Below, one piece after another: positions 24,501-36,581 of a stretch of DNA of 64,000 nt (positions within the stretch are counted from its first letter, which is position 1; each line of letters opens with the position of its first letter). A program made the position numbers and the translations under genes. The stretch is from positions 7,874,001 to 7,938,000 of the forward strand of contig NC_134988.1 in assembly GCF_050947335.1 (NCBI RefSeq), read 5' to 3'. Source of the DNA: Megachile rotundata. Lineage: Eukaryota > Arthropoda > Insecta > Hymenoptera > Megachilidae. The notes under the pieces were generated by a model. The model did no database searches and was not told the origin of the DNA. It worked only from the letters and a program-made list of their open reading frames with translations.

Positions 24501-25434
24501 CAAAAATACTTACCTGCAAAGGTGTAATGTGTTCAAATCCTGGTGGTGGAACATCCCAGTAAAGAGAAGGTTTCCTTCTTCTAGAGCTGCGACTCTTTTT
24601 AGGCGAACTACTTCTCTTTCTATCTCTTCGATCTTTGGAACGTGATCGTGAACGTTTCCTGCGATCTCTGCTACGAGACCTATGTCTTCTGTCACGGTCC
24701 CTGTCCCTGTCCCTATCTTTGTCACGGTCCTGACGATCTCGATCTAATAAATATATGTATGTTTATATCATACCAACATTAATTTCATTTTCTTATGCAT
24801 TGTATAAGATTAAATAACTTATGAAGCATAAAAATAAAAAATTAATTATAATCATATTTTTATCTGAACTATATATTTTACTCAGAACTCTATGATTTGA
24901 GTACATATTATGTCTTATAAACATATATATTATATGCTAATGATAAATATTACTTCTGTTATATTCACTACATACATTCATTAGACTTCAAACAGCAAAA
25001 TTATACTTAAAATAATTAAAAAAACTTTTAGGTTTAATTACAATTATAAAAAAGCAATAAAATGTTTAAGAGAGGTTAATGAAATAATAACGTATTATCA
25101 ATATATAAGTAAAGATATACCCATAAGAACAATCTTCGTAGATGCTTATTTTTCAGGTTATCGATAAAATGAAAAGACCTTCCGATAAATGTTCAAATGC
25201 TATTTAATTCACGCTGAAATTGATTAAAACGTTTTGTAGCTTAAAATATTTCATGTACTAAGAAATTTCACAAGAAACTTTTTCAAATATGTTTACCACT
25301 TTCACGATACGTTTCTCCGGCCATTACAATCACTCGACTTATTTACCTGCGGTTGTAACGCGGGAACAATGACAAAAAGCACAATATATTTGGGAATTTT
25401 TCGAACGCTTACCTCCATTATAATCTTCGCCCAT
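19225..25434 (-). CDS. U2af50: Splicing factor U2AF large subunit (U2AF65/U2AF50)
   Basis: Eight exons read leftward: 25434-25413, 24743-24514, 23527-23267, 23197-23047, 22946-22891, 20395-20114, 19598-19434, 19356-19225. They splice in phase to 432 residues. Residues 8-65 form an Arg-Asp/Arg-Ser domain; a U2AF-ligand motif with Trp70 (SLYWDVPPPGFEH) should bind the small subunit. RRM1 starts near residue 119 (RLYVGNIPFG), RRM2 near 224 (KIFIGGLPNYL), and the C-terminal UHM ends GRKFNNRVVVTSYFD then HRREF before the stop. The protein binds the polypyrimidine tract at 3' splice sites and recruits U2 snRNP. RRM2 is split by a 2.5 kb intron, long for this gene, containing GC-richer unidentified sequence at about 21400-22560. 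Start: MGEDYNG, a 22-base first coding exon. Identification is strong; the symbol follows the Drosophila name. Confidence 0.97.
21380..22560. other. GC-richer inserted-looking segment in a U2AF intron
   Basis: Within the 2.5 kb intron splitting RRM2, this stretch has higher GC and a different texture from the flanking AT-rich intron. It contains an (AGT)n microsatellite at 21551-21595 and no intact ORF. It may be a decayed mobile element; I could not identify termini or target duplications. Confidence 0.35.
21551..21595 (+). repeat. AGT/GGT trinucleotide microsatellite
   Basis: About six tandem AGT units followed by interrupted GGTAGAAGTAGTGGTAGTGG. Confidence 0.8.
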
Positions 25435-25950
25435 TTTTCAATTTATCGCTTGGAACATAATATTCTTCTCAGCAAGTAGTAATATTAATTAAAACGGGGT
25501 TAATAAATGTCAATTACCCTTAAAACAAATTTTTATTAAAAATGGCGATAATCTAGTCTAGGTAAATCATGGACCTAGGAATATAGGAACGAAGTGTAAA
25601 GCTTGGTTTGTGGAGAGTGAAGCCAATGTGAGAGGGGGGATTTAATATTAATGCTCAAACTTGATTGGTTAATTTTCTGCGCATGCTCAGTACCGGTAAT
25701 TATAAGAGATTTTTTTAAATAATGAATAGTTATTTACCGCAAATAAATTGAACAGTTAATGTTTTTCTTCGAATGTTAAATATAAAATTAAGGAAAATAT
25801 GCATCTATGGTTATTCATTAAAATATGTAAAATAACAAAAGATACAATTTGAAATTTATTTTTATTATAAATAATATAAATCAACATGATATATAAAAAA
25901 AGTAATTTCAATTTTATTTCCTAGCTAATACAGTAATACAAAAAGTTGTA
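25435..25950. other. U2AF upstream region and RSL1D1 3' flank
   Basis: About 500 bp between two minus-strand genes. It should hold the U2AF promoter and 5' leader (25435 upward) and the 3' UTR of the L1-domain gene. No ORF; no core promoter motif identified with confidence. Confidence 0.45.
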
Positions 25951-27817
25951 TTAATTTTCTTCTGTTGTTGGTTTTCTAAATCTTTTTATTTTTCTGTCAA
26001 CAGTAATACTTCCTTCAGGAGTCACAGTCACAACAGTATTACTAGGTGTAGTAGATAACTCGCCTGATACATCACGGTACGCTTTTGGTCTCTTAGGTTC
26101 TACTACTGGTAGTTTAACAGAGTTTTTATTTTCTGAAAAAGGAAATCATGTTATTCGGATATGTTAAAATATCTCACAAAAATGTAATACGACTGAGTAA
26201 TAAAACTTACTTAATGTTGTGTAAATAGGAAGGGCAAGACTATTACTTGTTTTAATACGAATCGAACGTATATTATCCCAACCGCCTGGGTAATTTTTGG
26301 ACAAATAGTTACATGCTGCTAATATATTTTCCAAAATCTCATCTACGTTCATTAATGTATGTCCAACTTGGACTATGTGAGAATCGCCAAAAGAATGTAT
26401 TTGCATAAGAGTTTTTCTCAATGCAAATTCTATTTCATGCTTTAAATCTTTACTTTGCATTCTAATAGGTGTTGGCAATTTTCTTTTTGTATAAAATTCT
26501 TTTCCCAATAAGTGAGATAAATGACCTGCTATTTTTCCATCTACAAGAAAATGATCGTAGCTATTAACAAGTTTCCGTTTTAACTCAAATTGATCATATT
26601 CTGTTTTCACTTGATTCATTGGTATTATAGTCTTTATATTTGTACAACTATGTTTCTGTAATAACTCTTGATAATGTTCTATTGTTGGTTCATAATCTTT
26701 TCTTCTGCCCTTTTGAAGATCACCAACAAACAACGCAACTTCATCATCTGAAGATACTATTGAATGTGGCAATAATCTAAAACATAAATAATAACATGGT
26801 TAGTACATTTTACCAAAATAAAATATTGAATTAGAAAAAGAGAAGACATCATTTCTAAAAATATAATCATGATTCCTCATAAGGATCCATTGGCATTTAT
26901 AGAGTATAATCATTTGCAAGTTAAACATTGTACATACATAACATTATTTATGTTTTAAAAATGAAATTTCAAATATTAACTTACATTCTCATGCATCTTT
27001 TTGGTGTTTTTGGTACTTTAATGCAAGTTACTTGCATAAATATTGGTGTACTTTCCCCATCAAATAATGCATTTTTATTTTTTAATTGTTCTTCAGTTAA
27101 ATGAAATATAGCACTAATACATTGTACTATATGTTCTCGTGATAAATCTTCTAGACTCAAAGAATTTGTATTTTCTTTATTATTATCACTTTCTAATCTT
27201 TTCCGTTTTAACGACTGTAATTTCGTAGGTCTGGAATTTTTCGTTGCTTTCACTGTTTTTCTTTTTTCATTACTCTGAAAACGATTAGACAATGTAATTA
27301 GCATGGAATCTAAATTGTGAAATCTAAAAGCAGAACAGTCATTGATGCATAAAAAATAATTTTCTATTCATTAATGTATCTCAAGTTATAAATCTCGATA
27401 TAGCAAGTCCCTTATAAAAAACAATGACTTTGCAATATAACAGTTTTTAATACATACTTTCAAATTATTAGAATCTCCCACGTGGTTTTTAAATTTCGTA
27501 AGCTGTGCCTTTCCAACTTCATGAATATTTTTTTTTTGAGATGAACGAAGCGATAATCTTCTAGCTACATCAACTTTCTCTTGAATTTTGTTTGTTAATT
27601 TTTTATTAACTGATTTTTTAGATATAACTTTCTCGGTGTCTAAGGTGTTTACAATCTTTTTGGGCTCGAGACTTTTATCTGCTTTCTGCTTTATTTTCTC
27701 TTTACTTAATTTATCTAATTTTCCTTTCGGTTTTAATTTTAAGCTTTTCCCATTTAAGCGATGCAATGATTCTTTTGATTTTTTGCGTTTCTCGAGACTA
27801 TTACGAGAACTTACCAT
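25951..27817 (-). CDS. Ribosomal L1 domain-containing protein (RSL1D1/Utp30-like)
   Basis: Four exons, 27817-27458, 27274-26985, 26776-26211 and 26132-25951, join in phase to 465 residues. The first 200 residues are extremely Lys-rich, typical of a nucleolar protein (GKSLKLKPKGKLDKLSKEK). The central part has the ribosomal L1 fold: PHSIVSSDDEVALFVGD, then FLVDGKIAGHLSHLLGK, then a HTLMNVDEILENILAA segment matching the MxxxEIxENI part of L1 proteins. The tail is basic. Relatives are RSL1D1 in vertebrates and Utp30/Cic1 in yeast, which act in ribosome biogenesis; that role is inferred from family. The ATG at 27817 is followed three residues later by Ser-Ser-Arg; an open frame extends a few codons further upstream but without ATG. 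Same strand as U2AF, about 500 bp upstream. Confidence 0.88.
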
Positions 27818-29037
27818 TTTGGATAAACGTAGCACGCGGTTCCTTTGCAGTGCAACGACGGAAAGAGGAAATACGTTATATCTTAGACGAATGTAGAAAT
27901 ATCGATATTTTGTGTTACCAACTTTACCATCTTAAAGTTTTTTTCTAGAAAAACATTCCTAGATCTGGTTTATTCGTTACACAAAAATTATTACAGAATA
28001 CATATATATGTGTATCTAATGTAATGCTACATTATTTAATTATATAATTAATATTTTATTAACAGGAACATAATTCTTGGGAATTATGAGACTTATATTT
28101 CTCTTTGTAAAAGCTACGCAATGTCATGCGCAGTATAGAGCAATGAGCTAGTACGCATGCGTGAACAAGAAGGACACTACTAGTCCGTATTTCTTTTTAA
28201 AAATTTCAAAGTTTCAAAAGAAGTGATGAAAGAATTTTTAACTCGCTCAATATTTAACTTTTATTATTTATCTATGTTGAAACTGCATAAATTGAAATAC
28301 AGAAAGGTTATGTGAAACATTTATTATTTTATGATTATGCTATGATAAGCTAATTTTCTATAGATTTATTTTGACAACAATCGTGAAACCAGGTAATATA
28401 AATAGCTGCTTTAAATCTATAAAAAGTGAAAACTTATTTATATCAATTTTTTAATTTATAAATATCTAACGTTTATCGTTGTTTTTATTACCTCAACAAT
28501 ATATTAAGAAATTTAATCTTAACACAGTTATATTAAAATAGTAAAATAAATACGTAAATAAATAATGTACAAATAAAAGTAACGTGTTTACTTAATAATA
28601 AGTATTAATAATAAATGTTTTCGACATCTTTATACTTTTGGAAGTACAGGGCGATCGTTTGTTATTGCTTAGGACAATGTTCACAATTATTCTATTGAGG
28701 ACCGTCACACTTGGCTAACCAAGACAATCGAGATCACTTACAACACACGTCAAAGGTAGCTTTGGCCATTGGTCAGACCTATTTTCTTTTTTCCAAATAT
28801 TTTCTTTTCACCGTATTATTTTTTATTGACACTTTTTCTAAACACCCATTTAGGTCGAATGAAATACTGTTACAACGACTCTCAACCTACGCATAAATCC
28901 CACTTTGTTTGCTAACTTTATGTAATTTTAAAAAGGAAAAGCAGCTTCGTGAAGAAGAGGAACGCAGTCACGACCAAGTGCCGATATGCTTCGGTTAGCA
29001 CTTGCTACGTTCTGTCGTCGAAATAGTCGGAAGTACC
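27818..29037. other. Divergent intergenic region, RSL1D1 (-) and fucosyltransferase (+)
   Basis: 1.2 kb between two outward-reading starts, so both promoters should lie here. AT-rich, with a GC-richer patch at about 28090-28200 (ATGCGCAGTATAG, ACGCATGCGTG) that may be core promoter. Small frames such as 28711-28896 lack coding features. Confidence 0.45.
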
Positions 29038-30844
29038 ATGCTCGGGATTTCGCGATATGTTAGAATATTATTATTCCTTTTTGTTGGTTCGACGATTTTT
29101 CTTACGGTTCTCCTTACTTTTCCGGACTTCATTGGCGGGAAAATCGACGAAGAAGCAAAGTATTCAAAACGTCAGAACATTTTCACAATATTATCGAAAA
29201 ATAAAAATTTCACAAATGTGCAGGTACGATATTAATTTGCTAAAAGCAACGAATTTAACATTTTTTAATATTCAAAAAAAAGGGAACTATCAGTTTTGAA
29301 AATATTGTGACATGTGTTAGTGTCATCACCATGAGTATTGTTCTGAAGATTGCAACAAAGGGATAACTTTGAGTCAGGTTCAGTTAGGTTGTTAAAGTTA
29401 GGCACGGTTAGGTTAGGTCAGATTAGAATTTTTAATGTCGGAATTTTGTTAACTTTTCAAAACACATGATTTTAAAGAAAATAAAAAGCCAAATTGTACA
29501 GAATTCTTTTTAAATATTAAAATCTTTATAACATACTCAGAGTCATGACCTTAATAATACATTTAACAATAATCACAGATGCCTTTCATAATTTTTGTTT
29601 AATAAAAAGAATATGTATTTGGAAATATTTTAAATAAAATTTATTATATTTTCCTCTTTATTTTTATCAGAATGGTGCGATGTCTTTGCTTGGAAAATGG
29701 CTGCTATCTCCCGAGGGAAGTTTACCACCACCAATAATTAATACGAAAAAAGAACCTTACTTAATATTAATTTGGAAGCATGGAAAATTCCTGGAACGTA
29801 GACACATCAAACGTTTCTCTAATAATAAGTTAATAACATACAATACTATTAACTTCGATCGTAGCAATACATTTCTCCGATCAAAATATAAATTTAATGT
29901 TGCTGTTTAGATTTTCACCGTGGGAAGGTTGTTCAGTAAATAACTGTGTATTAAGTTATCAATCGAAAGATATTGATACAGCTGATGCCACTGTGTTTCA
30001 TTTGCACTTGACAAAAAGCGTATTAGAATTACCATACAGAACTCGACAGAACCAAAGATGGATCTTCTTGACGGACGAATCACCAATGCACACTTTTCTC
30101 TATGGCAATCAAGAACTATTAAAATACAATGGCCTGTTCAACTGGTCTATGACTTATCGCATGGACAGCGATATACCAATACCGTATGGCCGCACGATTG
30201 CTAAAGCGTTTATAAATTCCACAGAAACGCATTTCTTAAAGGATTCTATTAAAAAATTAAAAACTAAACTAGTTACGATAATGGGCAGTAACTGTGTAGG
30301 TGTAAACGGACGATGGAAATATGTGAACGAATTGAAATCAATTCTTGGCGATGATTTACAAATATACGGGAAATGTTTGAACGGTAATACCACCGCATGT
30401 CCCGGTCATTTTGATAAAGACTGTGCGACCCTAAATGCGTATAAATTTTATCTTGCTTTCGAGAACTCGAATTGCAAAGAATACTTAACGGAAAAAGTAT
30501 TTTGGCATGGTTATCATAAATTAGCTGTTCCAGTAATAATGGGTGCACCGAAAGAAAATTGTGAACGGCTATTACCACCTCATTCGTTCCTTCATGTTAG
30601 CGATTTTGCTAATCCAACTGCTTTGGCGGATTATATTCGATACCTTAATCAGCATGATGATAAATATTTTGAATATCACGAATGGCGCAAGTATTATAAA
30701 GTAATTAATGAACACGGCTATTTTGGTAGTATTTCGAAGCACTACTGTCGCATCTGCGAAGCTCTTCATTATAATGTTCCTACTAGTAAGACATACCAAG
30801 ATTTAGAGTCATTTTGGAACAAACAGCGAGATTGTACACTTTAG
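29038..30844 (+). CDS. Alpha-(1,3)-fucosyltransferase, GT10 family
   Basis: Three exons, 29038-29223, 29671-29828 and 29911-30844, join in phase to 425 residues. It is a type II Golgi protein: short cytoplasmic start, membrane helix at about residues 9-30, stem, then the catalytic domain. The GT10 donor-binding signature is clear at about 291-311 (YKFYLAFENSNCKEYLTEK), followed by PVIMGAPKENCERLLPPHSF. SVNNCVLSY and WIFLTDESP are acceptor-side blocks shared by this family, and a C-terminal cysteine cluster (HYCRICEALH) completes the fold. The enzyme transfers fucose from GDP-fucose to GlcNAc in N-glycans or related glycans. Length and the Cys-rich tail suggest a FucTC/FucTA-type insect enzyme, but which paralogue is uncertain. 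Intron 1 contains a cluster of GGTTAGGTT words. The ATG at 29038 was preferred over upstream non-ATG codons. Confidence 0.93.
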
Positions 30845-31670
30845 CTCAATGGAGTTTCGCAACATGGCCCCACAAGCCAATGTAGAAGCGGTAACATTTA
30901 CAAAAATGGTCATATCAACGGAACTCATTCTATACGATGTTCGATTCCTAATATTACCAACGATCTAAATTTGGAAATATGAAATTTCTACATTTAGAAA
31001 CTTGAATTACTAAATTGAGAAATTTGAATTCGGAATTATTAAGTTTTTTAAATTGAAAATTTAATGTCTGCATTTCTTTGTGTGCTACGGTGATAAAGAA
31101 ACATTATCAATGGAAATAACTATTTGTATATTTAGATAAATTGTAGCCATGTAGCAAGACTACACTGTGCTTGAATCTTTCCTCATATTATGATGTCGTA
31201 TTCACTTGAATTGTTCTGTTAAATCATTACTGAAACAATAAAAATATATATTTAATTTAATTGATATACATATTAACAATATATTTTTATTGTTCTGTAT
31301 GATATACAATTTTAGTACACATTTAGAAAATATCTTATGTATATCATTTATTTTGTACATGTTATAAATAATTGTATTTAAGATAGTTATTAATTTTGTA
31401 ACGTTTATTGAAAAAAATCAATAATTACTTTGCGATATAATGTCGATTAAATTAAAATCATAATGGACTTAGACTTAAAACGTACATGTAAAATAAAATG
31501 TTAGGTTAGAATGCTTTACGTTAATGTTAATTATCGTGATATATATCAGAATAAAAAATTGTATTATTGTTACGTAAAGACTTTCAATAGTGAGCATAGA
31601 ACAAGATTATAAAGCACTCCGCAGATTTTTTCAAAATAGTTATCATTTACGTAGATTCGTAACTGTTCTA
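30845..31670. other. Fucosyltransferase 3' flank and NUDT6 upstream region
   Basis: AT-rich. Contains a diverged repeat copy (30852-31175) and the leader of the Nudix gene; a frame open upstream of 31671 lacks an ATG. Confidence 0.45.
30852..31175. repeat. Diverged copy of the GTCTCGCTATATGGCC TIR family
   Basis: Left end GAGTTTCGCAACATGGCCCC and following TGTAGAAG match 12970-13000; right end GCCATGTAGCAAGACTAC matches the terminus at 16400. Interior again holds AAATTTGGAAATATG-like low complexity. Confidence 0.4.
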
Positions 31671-32889
31671 ATGTATAGTATCGCTGCTTCAAAACTTTGT
31701 CATATTATTACAATCTTAAATCGTCAACAATTTCTTTCTAAATATCGGACAACATTTTTCCCCGTTACGTATTGTATATCATACTATGCTACAGTTTCCA
31801 TAATTATGACTTCTAAATGCTTTAAAGGATGCCAAGATCATTACAATGGCGTAACTATCGATTCAAATGAAGAATCTTGTAATGCCGAAGCATTTGCACG
31901 TCTTCTTACAAGTATGTAATATACTAACTATTACTAAATAAATTATAATTTATTATTTATTTTATCAGATTAAAAATCCTTTATTATTTTACTTTATTTC
32001 TAGTAATAAAATAGAAAATCAAAATTAAAAATTATATCTAATCAAAGGATAAATATTTATAATGTAAATATTATTTTTACAGTATCTTTACAGCAATGGA
32101 TAAAAGAAAAAAGGCGTACAATATGGTTTCGTGTACATTTACCACATACAGAATGGGTACCTATACTTGTAAAAGAAGGATTTAAGTTTCATCATGCAAA
32201 GCCAGAATATGTTATGCTCTATCGATGGCTAGTTGAAGATGAAGAATGCAATGTTCCACATTATGCTCATACTAATTTGGGAATTGGTGCATTTGTTTAT
32301 AATGAAAAAACCAATGAAATGTTAGTAGTTAAAGAGAAATATGCAGACAAAGCACGTTGGAAACTGCCAGGTGGTTACGTAGAACCAGGTACAGTTTTAT
32401 TCCAAATCAAGGTACATGTTAATAACGTTTCAAACTATGTGATTAATAATATTTTGTTCATTATAGGTGAAGATCTGGAAGAAGCAGTAAAAAGGGAAGT
32501 TTTAGAAGAAACTGGTATTCACACTACTTTTAGATGTCTATTAACTTTCAGACATACCCATAATCATGCATTTAATTGTTCTGATATATATGTAATAGCT
32601 TATTTGTCTCCTATTGATAATGAAATTAAAAAATGTGTAAGAGAAATTGCTGATTGTCAATGGATGAAGGTAATTTTTACTGTGTATATATTTTAATTCT
32701 GTTATAACTATGTATTGTTTGTTGCAGATACATGAATATCTAGAACATTCAGAAGTTCATGATAATAATAAAATGGTTGCAAGAAAAATGTTAGAATTCT
32801 TGGAACATAGAATGGGAATTACTGTAGAATATGGAGAACACCCTATTTTTAAAAAACCTATTGCTATGTATAGTATATCTAAGATATAA
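31671..32889 (+). CDS. Nudt6: NUDT6-like Nudix hydrolase
   Basis: Four exons, 31671-31911, 32083-32388, 32467-32669 and 32728-32889, join in phase to 303 residues. The N-terminal 50 residues are Ser/Arg/Tyr-rich with few acids, compatible with a mitochondrial presequence. Next comes the NUDT6-specific module (CFKGCQDHYNGVTIDSNEE, then IWFRVHLPHTEWVPILVKEG and FKFHHAKPEYVMLYRW). The Nudix box begins near residue 177 and is complete: GGYVEPG-EDLEEAVKREVLEETG, with the REVLEE metal-binding helix intact; its first Gly codon pair is split from the rest by intron 2. Nudix enzymes cleave nucleoside diphosphates linked to another moiety; the physiological substrate of NUDT6 is not well settled. ATG 31671 is the first in frame, though a later Met (before TSKCFKG) could serve a cytosolic form. 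Confidence 0.92.
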
Positions 32890-33577
32890 TATAGTAGGAT
32901 TTTTAATAATCAATTGAAATTATTAAAATACACATAACACATAAAGTACTTTAAATAATTGCAAATATTATAAAAAACAAAGAAAAATGTTGCACAAACA
33001 ATTTTAAATAACAATAGTTAGTAAAAGATGTAGTTTTTAAAAAATAAAACTGTTTTTATTATAGTTTTCATATTAATAACTCGTTTAAAATTTTACTGTT
33101 ATTAAAATTAGTAAATTGAACAAGGTTTATATCTTACATTTGCTTCCAGATAAACATATAAAAACCGGTGTTATCATTGTGCAATAATAAAATATTGTTA
33201 TTATAAAATAAAAAATAATTGTCAACGTAGATAGATTTCAGAAATTCACCGCGCAAATTCGTAAATGAAAAATAGTCTAACAGCGTAACCAAACAACTCG
33301 TATGGTCTCCAAATACAAATTGTATATTTTTAATTAAACCATTGTTTTTTTTGTTATATAGATGATAGTAAAACTGCAGATATAAAAGTAATTTAACAAT
33401 AGTTATCTCAAAATGTTTACATTTGTACTATAGAAATCATTATTAAAAGAAGATTGAGCATTGTTATCTTGAATACACGTTAAAATTAAATTTAGAAACA
33501 TATCTGGCGTTTATTTGTACATTTTACAATAAATATAATTTATTAATAACTTAGTTTCATGTGTATGCTTATCATAG
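32890..33577. other. Intergenic, AT-rich
   Basis: Nudix gene 3' flank up to the TIR element; nothing further recognised. Confidence 0.5.
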
Positions 33578-34061
33578 ACTACGTTTCCATCGAGGGTCCA
33601 AATCGGGTCAGAGTCGGGTTAGAGTCGGGTTGGGGTCAGCGCTTGTACGATGGAAACGCCAAAGGTTTAGTTGAACTCTACCCTACAAAATTTTAGGGTA
33701 GCGTTCAGTTGAGGTTCGGTGGAAACGACAAGAGTCGAGTTCGTATTGCCAACATAACAAATCCAAATTGCATTGTGTATCACGTGTTGTATTAATCGGT
33801 GTAGAAGAGGTTATTATTACTTTTTGTCGGTGATCTTGTAATCTGAGAAATAATTTTTGTATGTTATTTTGATATTGTAAAATTAATATTGCTCTCCTTT
33901 ACATGTCAGAATATGGTAGTTGACTTTGTGCAGTTGGTAATGTTCAACCCAACTCCAACCCCAACGTAACTCTGATCCAATGGAAACAGGCAAGGCAACT
34001 TAACTCTAACCCGACTCTAACCCGACTCTGACCCGATTTGGACCCTCGATGGAAACGTAGT
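33578..34061. mobile_element. Non-autonomous TIR DNA transposon (MITE) with 5-bp TSD
   Basis: A 484 bp element whose first 54 bases are an exact inverted match of its last 54 (33578-33631 against 34008-34061). Ends read ACTACGTTTCCATCGAGGG. It is flanked by CATAG on both sides (33573-33577 and 34062-34066), a clear target-site duplication. The interior has further GGAAACG words in both orientations and a small palindrome (CTACCCTA ... TAGGGTAG, about 33679-33702). No ORF, so it must have been moved by a transposase encoded elsewhere; the superfamily is not assigned. The perfect ends suggest recent insertion, about 290 bp before the STUB1 start codon. Confidence 0.92.
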
Positions 34062-34347
34062 CATAGGGAAAGACATAAAAATACGACCATTCAGTCACTT
34101 AATCTAAACGCGCCTTAACATCCTTCAGTTTTGTTTATATACTTCTTTGTCACACTTTAGTTAATGATTGACAGATGTACGAGGAAAATGGAAGATCGCG
34201 CATTTGTTTAAGGTTATACAATATTATTTTATTGTTCAATTTGTTTTCAATTCAGGTAATTATTCCTGAAAAAAGTATCAGTTTTGTTAGCAGATAAGAA
34301 TTCATATGTAGAAAACTGTCCAATACGGCACAAAATTTGTTGCCAAA

Positions 34348-36581
34348 ATGAGTAAGATGTATACAACCGCTAATCTCTCCGACAAGGAGTTGAAGGAACA
34401 AGGAAATCGACTTTTCAATCTTCACAAATATGAGGATGCTGCGTACTGCTACACCAAAGCAATTGTGAGTGTCACTATGAACATATGCAGGCAAGTTACG
34501 ACACTGCATCTTATTCCTGCAGATTAAAAATCCAACCCAAGCATTATACTTCACGAACCGGGCATTGTGTAACCTAAAATTAAAACGATGGGAATCGTCC
34601 TGTCAAGACTGCAGACGGGCTCTCGATATTGATCCATGTCTGGTAAAAGGTCATTTTTTTTTGGGTCTTGCTCTTCTTGAAATGGAACTTTTTGGTGAGG
34701 CTGTTAAACATTTACAAAGAGGTATGTATCCACATCTTTAGTTAGGAATTATAGATTTCTGATTATGATTAGAGATGGGATCAAGTTTTATATGTACTCA
34801 TAAGTCCAATGCAAAAGTTCAACTTTATGTTTCAAACACTAATCGGCAGAGACTGTTTTGTTCTACATTTTTGCATAGTACTCAGGTCATACAAACTGCT
34901 TCAGAATCTTCAAATGAGTACTGGTAGAAATCAAGAATGTACTTATAAATATTGTATAACATGAAAGAATATAATGTAATAAAAATAGTACTCAAAGTCT
35001 AAAAAACAAAATTCTAAAGATACATTTAATATAATTCAATATTATAAACAGATCTGTATGAGCAGTATACAAGGAAAGATAAAAGAGTAACAAAGTGTTT
35101 ATAAAAGGTTTGAATATATTGGGTCAAGGTTTACTTATACTTGAAAGTCTTGTATTTTTTTAAGTACTTATAAAAGATTTGAACCTGTCTTGTCAAGGTC
35201 TGAGTATACTTGCAAGTGCAGTGCAGTCTCATTAACTGGACTTGTAGCCTGCAGACACAGAAAATTATAGGTGGGACCAGTTAAATTTGGCTCCATCCAC
35301 TACTGATAATGAATACAATTTATCAGCCGAATGTGATTATAAAAATCTCTCATACACTATAGTGGTGGTAAAGTACCATTAGAGAGCAAGAAAATTTACA
35401 TGAAAAGAACTTAGGAAAAACTCATATGGGTAAATACTAGTTAGTGAGATTTCACTGTATCATTTTTCATCTTTTAAGTACTTGTGAACTATTTAAAACC
35501 ATTCAGTTAAATTTAAACCTGTTTGCAATATATTTGGATCCCAACACTAATTATGATACATCTTTTGAAGAAATAAAGCTGTAGGTAATATTTTATCATT
35601 GTTTGAATCATTTTTATGAAAATACTATAAATTCTATAAACATTTCAGTTATGTTTAATCTTAATAGAATAATTATATATATTTAATTTAATATTAGAGA
35701 ATTTGCATTTTTTAAGAACTGTAATATTTGTATTTATTGATGTCCACAATTAGTAGTTCCATGATATGCCTTTTTCCTATTGTATTAAAACATGACTACA
35801 TAAAAATGTTTTGTAAATATTCTTTTTTGTGATATTTATGGTTTTTACACGAATGTGAAACTTGCCCTTCACGTGGTTATATATCTCAATCATAATGGGA
35901 TAGCTGTGGATTTGGCTAAGGAACAAAAGTTAAACTATGGTGATGATATGACCAGTATTTTAAGGCAAGCACGAAAACGTCTCTTTCAATTAAGAGAAGA
36001 ACAGAGGATTGCTCAAGATATTGAACTGCAATCATATTTAAACCAGTTAATAGTAGAAGATGCTGAACGAAGCTTGGCTGCTTTAAAAGAACAAGAAACG
36101 ACAAAAGAAACAAATGGTAAATCTGAAGGCGAAGGTGTGTCCAATGAATTTACAAGAAAGAAAGAAGAAATAGAAGAGAAAAGGGACACGTGTATGGCTC
36201 AGCTTAATGACTTGTTTGCGAAAGTAGATGAAAGAAGAAGGGTAAGTTTATAGTTTTGAATTTTAGAAGTGATACTTCAACCACATTATAAATGAAAATA
36301 ATTGTTTTATTTGTGGTTTTTATGAAAATATTTAATAGAAAAGGGAAGTACCTGATTATTTGTGTGGAAAGATTAGTTTTGAAATTTTACAAGAGCCTGT
36401 AATTACGCCAAGTGGAATTACATATGAACGAAAAGATATTGAAGAGCATTTGCAAAGGGTGGGACATTTTGATCCAGTTACTAGAGTTCGCTTAACTCAA
36501 GATCAGTTAATCCCCAACTTAGCAATGAAGGAAGTAGTTGACACATTTCTTCAAGAAAATGAATGGGCATTATATTATTAA
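34348..36581 (+). CDS. STUB1: E3 ubiquitin ligase CHIP (STUB1)
   Basis: Four exons, 34348-34464, 34523-34721, 35904-36241 and 36339-36581, join in phase to 298 residues, close to the usual length of about 303. Three TPR repeats cover about 12-115 (LKEQGNRLFNLHKYEDAAYC, ALYFTNRALCNLKLKRWES); they bind the EEVD tails of Hsp70/Hsp90. A charged coiled-coil follows at about 125-215 (KEQKLNYGDD, then Glu/Arg-rich helices). The U-box fills about 221-294 (VPDYLCGKISFEILQEPVIT, HFDPVTR, and the end ENEWALYY), recruiting E2 enzymes. CHIP ubiquitinates chaperone-bound misfolded clients in the cytosol. The frame leading into exon 3 from 35855 is intronic: the real acceptor is at 35902-35903 and restores AVDLAKEQ. 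Intron 2 is the only long one (1.2 kb). Confidence 0.97.

Noticed and set aside
35855..35903. Upstream extension of STUB1 exon 3 (KLALHVVIYLNHNG)
   Set aside because: A TAG acceptor at 35901-35903 restores the conserved AVDLAKEQ join in the right phase; the extension is intronic.
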